From Algoriphagus sp. (GTDB lineage: Bacteria > Bacteroidota > Bacteroidia > Cytophagales > Cyclobacteriaceae): DNA of 64,000 nt. Both the position numbers and the translations under genes were made by a program. Shown piece after piece: positions 17,209 to 26,023 of this stretch (position 1 is its first letter; each line of letters opens with the position of its first letter). The notes beneath the pieces were generated by a model. That model was given only the letters and a program-made list of their open reading frames with translations. It ran no database searches and was not told the DNA's origin. The stretch lies in assembly GCA_018336015.1 (NCBI GenBank), contig JAGXQZ010000050.1, forward strand, positions 62,001 through 126,000, in the 5' to 3' direction.

Positions 17209-17651
17209 TTTAGGTCGGGGTTTTGGTTGGTGTTTCGTGTTTATTTATTTGCTTTTGATTTTCTTTTTTTTGTTGGTTAGGTTTTCAGAATCTTTTTTTT
17301 GCTTTTTGTTATTGCTTATTTGATGTTGCTTTATCTTTTATGTTATAATGAAATATAGAAGTTTATAGATAATATATCCTAATTGTATATAGTGTTTTTG
17401 AATGCACTTTATATACACATCAAAGCAATTTTAAATTAATGTATGTTATATACATATATTGGTTTACATGGGTATTTTTCTTGTATGTGAAATTCAAGGT
17501 CAAAATTTAAAAAGCTGTTAAAAAATGAAAAGAAAGGCCTTTTTGAGATTGAATTTCTCCTTTATTGCTCGAAAATCAATTAAAAATCAACAGTCACCCC
17601 CTTGATCTGCGAGAATCAAAATCATTCACATTACAGGTATTTGGTGAAGTT

Positions 17652-17677
17652 ATATATGTGACTTGTGTCACATATAT
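17652..17677. promoter_or_regulatory. CRP/FNR-type palindrome
   Basis: Perfect 11-base arms, ATATATGTGAC and GTCACATATAT, with loop TTGT. The core TGTGA-N6-TCACA (17657-17672) is exactly the classical CRP consensus. It lies about 450 bases upstream of the PorP-like start and about 160 bases beyond the SprB-like stop. Binding is inferred; no regulator gene of this family is in the window. Confidence 0.55.
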
Positions 17678-17784
17678 GTTCTGTATTTTAAGGCAGATAC
17701 ATTTGTGAATATGAATCTTATAAATAAAATATGTATGTAAAAAATAGATTATATATTTTCAAAAGCAGAATATTGGATATAAAA

Positions 17785-17808
17785 AATGCCAGTCTGAGGA
17801 CTGGCATT
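17785..17808 (-). terminator. Terminator after the SprB-like gene
   Basis: Perfect 10-base arms AATGCCAGTC and GACTGGCATT with loop TGAG; the minus-strand side continues TTTTTTATATCC. It lies 31 bases past the stop codon. Confidence 0.88.
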
Positions 17809-17838
17809 ATAATGAGTTATCAAGTAATAGGCTATTGA

Positions 17839-20800
17839 TTATCTGATCAAAGAGATTGAGCCGGATGCAGATTTTTTGATTCCTTCCCAATTCACATAAT
17901 CTATTCGATAGATGTAATTGCCTGCAGGGACCATCTGACCTTTGTAGGTACCATCCCAACCGGTGATTTCCAGCCCCGAACCTGCGTAAAGTTTTTCTCC
18001 CCAGATGTTAAACACTTGTAAAGTGAATTCCTTGACTCCTTTCATTTTCGGAATAAAGCAGTCATTAAGGTTGTCCCCATTTGGAGAAAAGGCATTTGGA
18101 ATAACCATCATTTCCTCGGGTTGAGTCACAACCACTTTACTCAGTTCCTTAAGCGAACAACCATAAATATCCATTCCGGTTAGCTTGACTTCGAAAGTAC
18201 CTGCGGTTTTGTAAACATGCACTGGATTTCTCTCCTGAGATTTATTTCCATCACCAAAATCCCATTCCCAAGAAATAAATTCAGGAGATATTTCGCTTTC
18301 AAAAATGATTTGCTCTTCAATGGTCACTTCGGGCTCACTGCTGAAGTTGAGTTTACGGAATTCAAAATTTAACCTGGCTCCACCTTGGTAATTGTAGTCA
18401 GGGAAAGTGACTTTAGCTTCTACTTCAGTTTGGCATCCTAAAGCATCTTTTACAGTTACTTTGAGTATCCCACTTTGGTTAAACTGGATTTCATTGCTGG
18501 TTTGATTGCCATTTTCCCATTTGATGACATATGGAGCTTTCCCTCCTGAGATTGCCACCCAAGCTCTTCCTTTGAGCTGACCTAAGTCACAATCCATTTC
18601 TATGGCATTTTCTATTCTTGCCTGAAGCGGATTGGCTTCTTCAACTTTTACTTCTTTCGAAATTCCACAATTGCTTTCATCAGATACTTGCACTTTATAA
18701 GTGCCTGATTTGAGATTAGTTCTTTCCAAACCAGTAAAACCATCCTCCCATTTGACCTTTACCAATCCTTTTCCTCCTGCCACAGCGAGTACGATCCTAC
18801 CGTCATTTCCTCCACCACAACTTACCGGATCTACCCTCAAAATTGACACAGTCAATTGGGATTGATTTTTTACGGAATATTCCTTTTCTACAGAACATCC
18901 AGTGGCATCGGTAATTTTGACTTTATAAGTACCTGCTGCAATATTTTGCAAAGAAGATTGTGTGGATCCATTGCTCCATAGGTAGGAATATGGGGTATTG
19001 CCGCCTGAAATTTTTAGAGAAATAGCTCCATCAGGAGTTCCTGCGCAAGATGGGTCTTTTAAGGTCTCTTCGATGGTGATCGGTAAAGGAGATACAAGGT
19101 CAACCGAGGTACGGAATGAACAGCCATTTTTATCGGTAATGTCCACTGTAAATTTACCTTGACCAAGACCATTCAAGTCTTTAGATACTGAGCCATTACT
19201 CCACTTATAGGTATAAGGTGCAGTTCCTCCTTTAGGGGTTAAGGTGATTTTGCCATCATTTCCAGAGCAGGATGGGTTGACAGGGATGGCAACTGCACTT
19301 AACGCTTCTTGAGGACCAGAGATCTGGAAATTGGAGTTGATTTCGCAGTGCTGGTCTTTAATACTTACAGAATATGTGCCTGGAGCCAGATTACTTCTAG
19401 TAACAGCGGTGGACCCATCTGACCATTTGACTTGGATAGGCCCAACTGCCCCTGATAAGGTAAGATCAATCTTTCCTGAGTTGACTCCAAAACAGGTGAC
19501 ATCCTGTTTTTGGAAAGAAGCTAAAGCAAGAGTGGAAAGATTTTTAACAGCGAACTCTTTTTCTATGGAGCATCCGGTTGAATCGGTAATTTTTACTTTA
19601 TAAGTGCCTGCTGCCAAATTTTGAAGGGAAGGCTGAGTAGACCCGTTACTCCATAGATAAGAGTAGGGTGTATTGCCTCCTGAGATTTTTAGCGAAATGG
19701 TCCCGTCAGAATTTCCTGCACATGATGGGTCCTTCAAAGTCTCTTCGATAGTGATAGGCATCGGAGAAACCAGGTCAAATGAGGTTTGGAAATTACATCC
19801 GTTTTTATCGGTGATATCCACAGTGTACTTACCTTGTCCCAATCCACTGAGGTCTTTAGTCACAGCTCCATTGCTCCACTTGAATGTATAAGGCGCGGTT
19901 CCTCCTTTTGGATTCAGGGTGATTTTGCCATCATTTCCTGAGCAAGAAGGATTTTGAGGAGATCCTGTCGCACTTAAAGCCTCTGAAGGGCCAAGGATCT
20001 GGAAACTACTGCTGATCTCGCAGTACTGGTCTTTTAAGATGACAGTATAAGAGCCTGGGGAAAGGTTGGTCCTGTTGATAGAAGTAGATCCATCCGACCA
20101 AGCAGCCTGTATGGCTCCACTTGCGCCAGTAATATTGAGGTCAATCCTGCCCCTGTTGTCACCAAAGCAGGTGACGTCTTGCTTCTGAAAAGAAGCCAAA
20201 GTGAGCGTAGATAGATTGCTGAGGACATATTGTTTTTCTACGCTACACCCAGAAGCATCCGTTACTTTCACCGAGTATGTGCCTGGCGACAAGTTTTGAA
20301 GTTGATTCTGAGTGCTACCGTTGCTCCATAGATAAGAATAAGGAGCGGTTCCTCCGGTAATATTCAATTTGATCTGTCCGTTGGCAATGGAACCGCAGGA
20401 AGGCATGGTCAAGGTTTCTCCAATTTGGATGGTGCTTGGAGATGATATAGTATAAGACCCTTGGAAAGAACAGCCTTTGGAATCTTTAACCAATACTTGG
20501 TAAATCCCTGCAGAAACTCCAATAAGATCTTTTGAAGTAGATCCATTACTCCATAGGTAAGTATATGGTGCATCTCCACCTTGAACGGACAGGTTGATTC
20601 TTCCACTAGTTGGCGATGCACAAGTCACATTTTGAATAGACTCTGCCACACTCATACCCGCAGTACCGGCCTTTATCTCAAATGAAATACTGGTCTCACA
20701 GTTAAATTTATCAGCAACTTTTACCACGTAGGTTCCTGGAGCCAGGTTGTTGGCCTCCCAAACATCCTTTAGTCCATTACTCCAAGAGATTTGGTAAGGA

Positions 20801-21273
20801 GGTTTTGCAGGATCATAATCGTTTCTTCCGATTTTGACACTGATTTTTGCGTATCCATCATTTCCCGAACCACAAGTAGCATCTTTCTTCACTACAGGAT
20901 TAAGTACTAGAGGAAATGGCGGCTGAATGACAATTCGCTCTTGATGTACCCGTCCTTCAGAATCTGTAATCCAAACTGTGTAAGTTCCGGCATTAAGATT
21001 GGTTCGGTTTTGTACTGACTCGTTTGTATTCCACTTAAAGGTATAAGGAGGCTTTCCTCCACCTACTGTCAAATTGATGCTTCCTCGTTCGCTATGGGAA
21101 CATAAGGCAAGCTTACCGCTGACCTGAACCCATATTTCATCCATGGATTGAATCCTCTCATTTTTAAATGAAGGAAACTTGAAAGCAGATTGGGCAAATG
21201 CAGCTTGCTGCAAGAAGGAGACTATTGTCGCCATCAAAAAAACTACCTGCCAATATTTGAATCTTACTTTCAT
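17839..21273 (-). CDS. SprB-repeat gliding-type adhesin with T9SS type B C-terminal domain
   Basis: 1144 residues with a signal peptide (about 1-27, ending AFAQ). I count about 12 SprB-type repeats of about 75 residues (roughly 50-955), each with a core like GGTAPYSYLWSNGS and GTYSVKVTDASGC. A PKD domain follows (about 985-1050, WDFGDGNKS), then a gliding-motility C-terminal domain (about 1055-1144, VIPNAFSPNGDNLNDCF, VFNIWGEKLY, PAGNYIYRI). This predicts export by the type IX system to the surface. Repeats 4-6 and 7-9 form a higher-order 225-residue duplication, continued by repeat 10. It sits between two PorP/SprF-like genes in the same direction. Whether it acts in gliding or in attachment is not decidable here. 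Confidence 0.93.
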   Translation of the reverse strand: MKVRFKYWQVVFLMATIVSFLQQAAFAQSAFKFPSFKNERIQSMDEIWVQVSGKLALCSHSERGSINLTVGGGKPPYTFKWNTNESVQNRTNLNAGTYTVWITDSEGRVHQERIVIQPPFPLVLNPVVKKDATCGSGNDGYAKISVKIGRNDYDPAKPPYQISWSNGLKDVWEANNLAPGTYVVKVADKFNCETSISFEIKAGTAGMSVAESIQNVTCASPTSGRINLSVQGGDAPYTYLWSNGSTSKDLIGVSAGIYQVLVKDSKGCSFQGSYTISSPSTIQIGETLTMPSCGSIANGQIKLNITGGTAPYSYLWSNGSTQNQLQNLSPGTYSVKVTDASGCSVEKQYVLSNLSTLTLASFQKQDVTCFGDNRGRIDLNITGASGAIQAAWSDGSTSINRTNLSPGSYTVILKDQYCEISSSFQILGPSEALSATGSPQNPSCSGNDGKITLNPKGGTAPYTFKWSNGAVTKDLSGLGQGKYTVDITDKNGCNFQTSFDLVSPMPITIEETLKDPSCAGNSDGTISLKISGGNTPYSYLWSNGSTQPSLQNLAAGTYKVKITDSTGCSIEKEFAVKNLSTLALASFQKQDVTCFGVNSGKIDLTLSGAVGPIQVKWSDGSTAVTRSNLAPGTYSVSIKDQHCEINSNFQISGPQEALSAVAIPVNPSCSGNDGKITLTPKGGTAPYTYKWSNGSVSKDLNGLGQGKFTVDITDKNGCSFRTSVDLVSPLPITIEETLKDPSCAGTPDGAISLKISGGNTPYSYLWSNGSTQSSLQNIAAGTYKVKITDATGCSVEKEYSVKNQSQLTVSILRVDPVSCGGGNDGRIVLAVAGGKGLVKVKWEDGFTGLERTNLKSGTYKVQVSDESNCGISKEVKVEEANPLQARIENAIEMDCDLGQLKGRAWVAISGGKAPYVIKWENGNQTSNEIQFNQSGILKVTVKDALGCQTEVEAKVTFPDYNYQGGARLNFEFRKLNFSSEPEVTIEEQIIFESEISPEFISWEWDFGDGNKSQERNPVHVYKTAGTFEVKLTGMDIYGCSLKELSKVVVTQPEEMMVIPNAFSPNGDNLNDCFIPKMKGVKEFTLQVFNIWGEKLYAGSGLEITGWDGTYKGQMVPAGNYIYRIDYVNWEGIKKSASGSISLIR

Positions 21274-21626
21274 AATTTGAAACCCTTCCTAAAGGTCTGC
21301 ATTTTGAATGTTTATTTGCGCATTACAAATAGTTTTTTTTGCTTTTGAAATTTTTACATCTCAATTTTTGTAAGCGAAATACAACAAAGAGTCTTTCCTA
21401 GTTTTACCCTCTTTGAAGAAAATAGAGGTTAAAAATTTAATAATGCAAGTATTTGACAGGGAGTTGTAAACGAACTGACTTCTTGGAAAAATTAAATTAT
21501 TCTGAAAAATATCATATAATCAAAAAACCTGTCTAGCTTTTACCTTTTTCGAGATACGAAATGAAAAAAGGCTGATTTTCAGTGAGAATAAAATTTTTTT
21601 GGCACCCTATCCTCTAAATTCAGAAA
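21274..21626. other. 353-base AT-rich intergenic region
   Basis: Separates the SprB-like gene from the upstream PorP-like gene. I see no open frame. Near the PorP end a weak minus-strand stem (CTGA and TCAG around 21572-21583) is followed by a T run and may be a terminator. The part next to the SprB-like start is T-rich and presumably holds its promoter, but no exact TAnnTTTG element was found. Confidence 0.5.
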
Positions 21627-22667
21627 TCAATATCTAAAGCATGGTATTACTCTAGAGCGCTGGTTTCTTGATCTAGGATCTCCCCATAGAAAAGTATAGC
21701 GAATAGATATCTCATGCGCTCCACCGCTGTTTCTTTGGTTGAGTTTTGAAACTGTAAAGTCATAGGAATAGCCGATGTCTAATCCGGATTCCAATGAGAC
21801 ACCCACTAGGCCAATTACCGCTTCATTGTTTGGTAGGTTATTTTTGGTAGGCAAACCTCTATACCACATACCCAATACCAAAGGGTGTAGATAAAGCTGA
21901 GCTCCTAAGTCCAATTGATTAAAAGGATCTTGCTGCTTGTAGTTAAACGCGAATGAAAGGGATCTTTCTTGATAGGAATGAGTAAAATAATCCCTGCCTC
22001 CGGGGCTTAGATTAACTTTATATCCACCTTGAAGCGAAACTTTCATCGGAAGTACACTCGTCCTGTCGTTTATAAAGGAAACATTAGGCTCATTTAGATG
22101 ATGAGCTGAGCCTCCCAACCAAAACTTATCATTGTAAATCATTCCCCCAACCGCATAAGTCACAAAACTGTGGCGACTATCAAGAGGTATTCCGTTAAGT
22201 TCATCCGTAATCCCTCCCACAGTTCCGTTTACGATATCGATCATGGATCCAAACACGAGGTCAGAGAAAAAGGCGTCACGTTGCATGTAGCTAGCTTGAG
22301 CACCAAGACGGAAGTAAAACTTCTCGGAAAGTTTCAGTCGGTAAGAATAGCTTAATCCGACTTCGTTCGTCGACAGGTTGGCAAGTGTCTCTTGATTTCC
22401 ATTAAAAATTAAACCAACTCCACTATTGTAATCAAAAATATAATGGTCAATGTATGCGGAATACGAATTAAAGCTATGATCCAGCCCTGGCCATTGATTT
22501 CTATAATTAATTCCCACTCTGGTGAGTTCACTTGCTCCAGTTAGTGCAGGATTTAAATACAAAGGAGCAGCATAAAACTGAGAGTATTGGACATCCTGAG
22601 CTGATAGGATGTTAGATCCCAAAAGCCACAAGGTAAGTAGTAGTGTCCAATAAAATTTCCTCAGCAT
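21627..22667 (-). CDS. PorP/SprF family type IX secretion outer-membrane protein (copy A)
   Basis: 346 residues with a signal peptide (about 1-23, ending LSAQ), then DVQYSQFYAAPLYLNPA and INYRNQWPGLDHS, matching the PorP/SprF opening almost word for word with copy B. The C-terminal half keeps the same barrel pattern (QLDLGAQLYLHPLVLGMWYRGL). It is the first gene of the T9SS block in transcription order, with its own -7 element 20 bases upstream, and precedes the SprB-like gene by 353 bases. One of the two copies is probably the dedicated partner for that cargo. Confidence 0.92.
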   Translation of the reverse strand: MLRKFYWTLLLTLWLLGSNILSAQDVQYSQFYAAPLYLNPALTGASELTRVGINYRNQWPGLDHSFNSYSAYIDHYIFDYNSGVGLIFNGNQETLANLSTNEVGLSYSYRLKLSEKFYFRLGAQASYMQRDAFFSDLVFGSMIDIVNGTVGGITDELNGIPLDSRHSFVTYAVGGMIYNDKFWLGGSAHHLNEPNVSFINDRTSVLPMKVSLQGGYKVNLSPGGRDYFTHSYQERSLSFAFNYKQQDPFNQLDLGAQLYLHPLVLGMWYRGLPTKNNLPNNEAVIGLVGVSLESGLDIGYSYDFTVSKLNQRNSGGAHEISIRYTFLWGDPRSRNQRSRVIPCFRY

Positions 22668-22687
22668 AACCTAACCAACAGTAGATA

Positions 22688-22695
22688 CAAAGTTA
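22688..22695 (-). promoter_or_regulatory. -7 element for PorP-like copy A
   Basis: TAACTTTG on the minus strand matches TAnnTTTG exactly, 20 bases before the start codon. No good -33 element was seen. Confidence 0.55.
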
Positions 22696-22845
22696 CCAAT
22701 CAGGTCTTTATACCATTATTGACTTTTACTAATAAATGGATTTGATACTACCAGGGCTTGTGATTGGGGCGAGCAATCCACATATTTTTTCCAAAAGTTT
22801 TTCTAAAAACCATCAGAACGTTGACCCAAACTCAATAATTATACC

Positions 22846-22869
22846 AAAGGCACCCTTTTGAGGTGCCTT
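22846..22869 (-). terminator. Terminator after lysA
   Basis: Arms AAGGCACC and GGTGCCTT with a 7-base loop, directly behind the lysA stop. The tail is only weakly T-rich. Confidence 0.65.
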
Positions 22870-22872
22870 CGA

Positions 22873-24096
22873 TTAAAATTCATGTATTTCTTGATGCCTG
22901 ATCAAATCTTCAAATTCTTCGCGTCTTCGAATAAGTCGTGCTTTACCTTCCCAAATTAGGACTTCAGCCGGTCTAAGTCTTGAATTATAATTGGAGGCCA
23001 TGCTGTATCCATAGGCTCCGGCATTTTTTATGACTAAGAGATCCCCCTCCTTCACTTCGTTCAATTCACGATGGGAGGCAATCGTATCCGTTTCACAGAT
23101 ATAGCCGACTACATTGTACTTTTCTTTTTTCCCTTCGGGATTACTCAGGTTAAAGACGCTATGATACGCATCATACATCATCGGACGGATGAGGTGATTG
23201 AGGCCGGAGTCCACCCCTACAAAAGTGACCGATGGGGTTGATTTGACAACTGTGGATTTTACTAATAGAAACCCTGCCTCACTCACCAAGAATTTACCAG
23301 GCTCCAGCCAAAGCTCTAATTGACGCCCGTATTTTTTGCAAAACTCCTGGAAGGCTGCACCGACAGCTTTCCCAACCTCCATCACATCCGTGGCTACATC
23401 CTGTGTTTTATACGCTACCTTAAATCCCCCTCCAAAATCTAGAAATTTCAGGTTGGGAAATTGCATCGCTGCTTCGAATAGCACATTTCCACCACGTAGA
23501 AATACCTCTGCATCCAAGATGTCTGAACCCGTATGAATATGGAGCCCAACGATATTCAACCGGTATTTTTCAACCAGCTGCAAAATCTCAGGAAGCTGCT
23601 CGATAGATATACCAAACTTACTTTCCTTGTGGCCTACAGATATTTTTAGATTTCCACCGGCCATGATGTGCGGATTGATGCGGATGCACGCCTCCAAAGT
23701 CCCTCCATAGGTTTGCCCAAACCGCTCCATCAAAGGCAGACTATCCAGATTGATCATGATGCCTAAGTCCACGGCTTCCTGGATTTCTGAAAAATCTACC
23801 CCACTTGGCGTGTACATGATTTCACTTGCTTCAAATCCTGCTAGCATCCCCAATCTGGCCTCTTCGATGGACACGGCATCTATTCCTGCACCTGATTTTC
23901 GGATTAGCTTGAGTACATTGATATTCGAAAGTGCCTTGGTCGCATACTTGATTTTGAGCGGTACTGCAGCAAAAGCCTCTTGTAGAGTCTTGACCTGAGA
24001 GACTATTTTGGAGCCGTCGTAAATGTAAAGCGGAGTTCCAAATTCTTCCGCTAAGCTGGAAAAAGCAACTCCTTGAATGTGCGTGGGATTAGGCAC
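22873..24096 (-). CDS. lysA: Diaminopimelate decarboxylase
   Basis: PLP enzyme that decarboxylates meso-diaminopimelate to L-lysine. At 407 residues it has the usual family length. Lys54 in KYATKAL is the PLP lysine. The glycine loop LDFGGGFKV, EPGKFLVSEAG and the active-site Cys in ICETDTIAS follow in order, and the C-terminal NAGAYGYSMASNYNSR binds the cofactor and substrate. It is monocistronic, with a -7 element 27 bases upstream and a terminator behind. It is divergent from the histidine kinase gene. A hairpin upstream of its promoter is discussed separately. Confidence 0.95.
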   Translation of the reverse strand: MPNPTHIQGVAFSSLAEEFGTPLYIYDGSKIVSQVKTLQEAFAAVPLKIKYATKALSNINVLKLIRKSGAGIDAVSIEEARLGMLAGFEASEIMYTPSGVDFSEIQEAVDLGIMINLDSLPLMERFGQTYGGTLEACIRINPHIMAGGNLKISVGHKESKFGISIEQLPEILQLVEKYRLNIVGLHIHTGSDILDAEVFLRGGNVLFEAAMQFPNLKFLDFGGGFKVAYKTQDVATDVMEVGKAVGAAFQEFCKKYGRQLELWLEPGKFLVSEAGFLLVKSTVVKSTPSVTFVGVDSGLNHLIRPMMYDAYHSVFNLSNPEGKKEKYNVVGYICETDTIASHRELNEVKEGDLLVIKNAGAYGYSMASNYNSRLRPAEVLIWEGKARLIRRREEFEDLIRHQEIHEF

Positions 24097-24123
24097 GGGA
24101 TAGTAGGTTTAAGATTAGAGGGC

Positions 24124-24131
24124 CAAAAATA
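24124..24131 (-). promoter_or_regulatory. -7 element for lysA
   Basis: TATTTTTG on the minus strand, an exact TAnnTTTG match, 27 bases before the start codon. No TTG at the usual distance. Confidence 0.5.
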
Positions 24132-24144
24132 CCCAATAATAAAA

Positions 24145-24166
24145 AAGGAAGGCTATCGCCTCCCTT
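24145..24166. terminator. Terminator-like hairpin between divergent genes
   Basis: AAGGAAGGC-TATC-GCCTCCCTT with one mismatch, with A6 before and T8 after, so it looks like a bidirectional terminator. It sits between two divergent genes, where no transcript is expected to end. Confidence 0.55.
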
Positions 24167-24301
24167 TTTTTTGGATGTAGCAATTAAGAAACCGTTCAAA
24201 TTCAATATGCGAGGATACAACCAGAAATCTTTTTCTGAAAGAACTAATTTCAATAAGCCGTTAAAACATGTTAACTCCAAAGAGTAGCCTAGTTAGAAAG
24301 T

Positions 24302-24309
24302 TAAATTTG
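24302..24309 (+). promoter_or_regulatory. -7 element for the histidine kinase operon
   Basis: TAAATTTG, exact TAnnTTTG match, ending only 4 bases before the start codon. This would give a leaderless or nearly leaderless transcript. Confidence 0.5.
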
Positions 24310-24313
24310 TGCC

Positions 24314-26023
24314 ATGTCTAAAGGCAATATTACCTTAATCATCGTTTTAATGTCCCTCGCAAGCTTTGGCTTGATGGGGTTCCAATACTATTGGGTAAGA
24401 AATGCCATCCGGATCAATCAGGAACGATTTGACCAAAATGTACTCCAGGCGCTATCTAGAACTGTAAGTGATCTCGAAAAGGGAGAAACTTCGGATGCGC
24501 TTTTGAATAAACTTATCGAAGACCCTATTCTAAAAGAGGCCGTCTTTAAAAAAATCGATCCCATCGATGTAATTCAGATCAAAACCAGACCCACGTATAC
24601 GAGGCCTTCTCTAGTAGATACCATGCTGATTGCTCCTATGCCTCAAGTGAGTAATACTTTCCGAAGGATCCTACAATCGAGAGGTTTGGATGTATCCGTT
24701 TTTTCGGAGCTGGAAAATTTCTTTGCCTACATGACCCCGGAAATGGCGTCGAGCATGTTTACTCCGGATGAAATGCAGATTCTCCTGCAGGAGAAAGAAC
24801 GGCAGTTGGAATACCTCAATAAGAATCCGGCTGCAAACTCTCGGGCATACACCGGGTTTGTTCCCCAAATCAGTGCAGAAATCAATCTTTCGTCAGATGC
24901 TATTGATAAAATCCGAAAGACCAATATCAAAATCGATCTGGTCAACCAAGCGATCAATGAGCTTGCAGAAGGGCAAAAAGAAATCCTGAATAGGCTGGAC
25001 ACCGCCGAAGTGAGAAGAATGCTCAAAAACCAGCTCAAGGAGAAAGGAATTATCGAAGCCTTTGAGCTCGCTATACAAAATGACGAAGGTCAGTTGGTTG
25101 GAGTGGGAACGATAACAGATCCTTTGCTCATCAAAAATCAAGGTGTACAATCCAAACTCTTTCCAAATGACATTCTCGGGAAGGAAAATTTTCTTTATGT
25201 CTATTTTCCTGAAAAAGGGAGCCATGTATTTAGACAGGTTTGGCTTCCGATTTCCAGTTCGATTGTTTTCATCCTAGTCATTATCTTTTGCTTTGTCTAT
25301 GCGATTAAGGTCATTATCCGTCAGAAGGCCCTTTCTGACATTAAAAATGACTTTATCAATAACATGACTCATGAGTTCAAGACACCTTTGGCCACGGTAA
25401 GTCTCGCCGTAGAGGCTCTACAAGATCCGGAGCTCAGCAATCAGGACAAGTTTCGAGCAAGGTATTTGGGCATCATTAAGGACGAAAACAAGCGGTTGGT
25501 ATCCCAAGTCGAGAAAGTACTACAGGCAGCAGCATTGGATAAGAATGATTTCAAACTCAAACTTGAAACCATTCATTTGGCAGAGCTTCTGGAATCTACC
25601 GTAGAGCACATCAGCCTCCAAGTTGAAAGTAAGGGTGGTAAAATCGAATTCCAAAACCTTCTGAAAAATCCGGAAATAGAAGGAGATGCTTTTCATTTAA
25701 CCCACATTTTCAACAATCTACTGGATAACGCAAATAAGTATTCCAAAGAAAGCCCAAAGATCAAAGTGGTTGCCAAAGATGATCAGGATCAGGTAATCGT
25801 CACGATTCAAGATCAAGGAATCGGGATGAGCAAGGAGGCCGTAAAGAAGATTTTTGATAAATTTTATCGAGTACCTACCGGAAATGTGCACGATGTCAAA
25901 GGCTTTGGCTTGGGACTATCCTACGTCAAAACCATGCTGGAAGCCCACAAGGGCGGAATCTACGTGCAGTCAGAGCCCGGTAAAGGAAGTACCTTCACCA
26001 TTAACCTACCCAAAAAGCAATGA
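24314..26023 (+). CDS. Membrane sensor histidine kinase (HisKA/HATPase)
   Basis: 569 residues: one N-terminal membrane helix (about 7-27), a periplasmic region of about 280 residues with no familiar sensor fold, a second helix (about 312-335), then HisKA with the phospho-acceptor His353 in NNMTHEFKTPLA. The ATPase domain has an N box (NNLLDNANKYS), G boxes (DQGIGM, GFGLGLSYV) and an F box (FDKFYRV). No HAMP domain is obvious between helix and HisKA. Its stop overlaps the response regulator start by ATGA, so the pair is translationally coupled. Signal unknown. Confidence 0.94.
   Translation: MSKGNITLIIVLMSLASFGLMGFQYYWVRNAIRINQERFDQNVLQALSRTVSDLEKGETSDALLNKLIEDPILKEAVFKKIDPIDVIQIKTRPTYTRPSLVDTMLIAPMPQVSNTFRRILQSRGLDVSVFSELENFFAYMTPEMASSMFTPDEMQILLQEKERQLEYLNKNPAANSRAYTGFVPQISAEINLSSDAIDKIRKTNIKIDLVNQAINELAEGQKEILNRLDTAEVRRMLKNQLKEKGIIEAFELAIQNDEGQLVGVGTITDPLLIKNQGVQSKLFPNDILGKENFLYVYFPEKGSHVFRQVWLPISSSIVFILVIIFCFVYAIKVIIRQKALSDIKNDFINNMTHEFKTPLATVSLAVEALQDPELSNQDKFRARYLGIIKDENKRLVSQVEKVLQAAALDKNDFKLKLETIHLAELLESTVEHISLQVESKGGKIEFQNLLKNPEIEGDAFHLTHIFNNLLDNANKYSKESPKIKVVAKDDQDQVIVTIQDQGIGMSKEAVKKIFDKFYRVPTGNVHDVKGFGLGLSYVKTMLEAHKGGIYVQSEPGKGSTFTINLPKKQ

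Larger units (their letters stand above)
17209..17838. other. 630-base AT-rich intergenic region with three palindromes
   Basis: No open frame of note. The first 130 bases upstream of the PorP-like gene are almost pure A on the coding strand and may form a long unstructured leader. Inverted repeats occur at 17384-17417 (TGTATATAGTG and CACTTTATATACA, imperfect), 17439-17455 (ATGTAT and ATACAT) and 17652-17677 (CRP-like, listed separately). The terminator of the SprB-like gene lies at its far end. I found no exact TAnnTTTG element on the minus strand. Confidence 0.6.
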
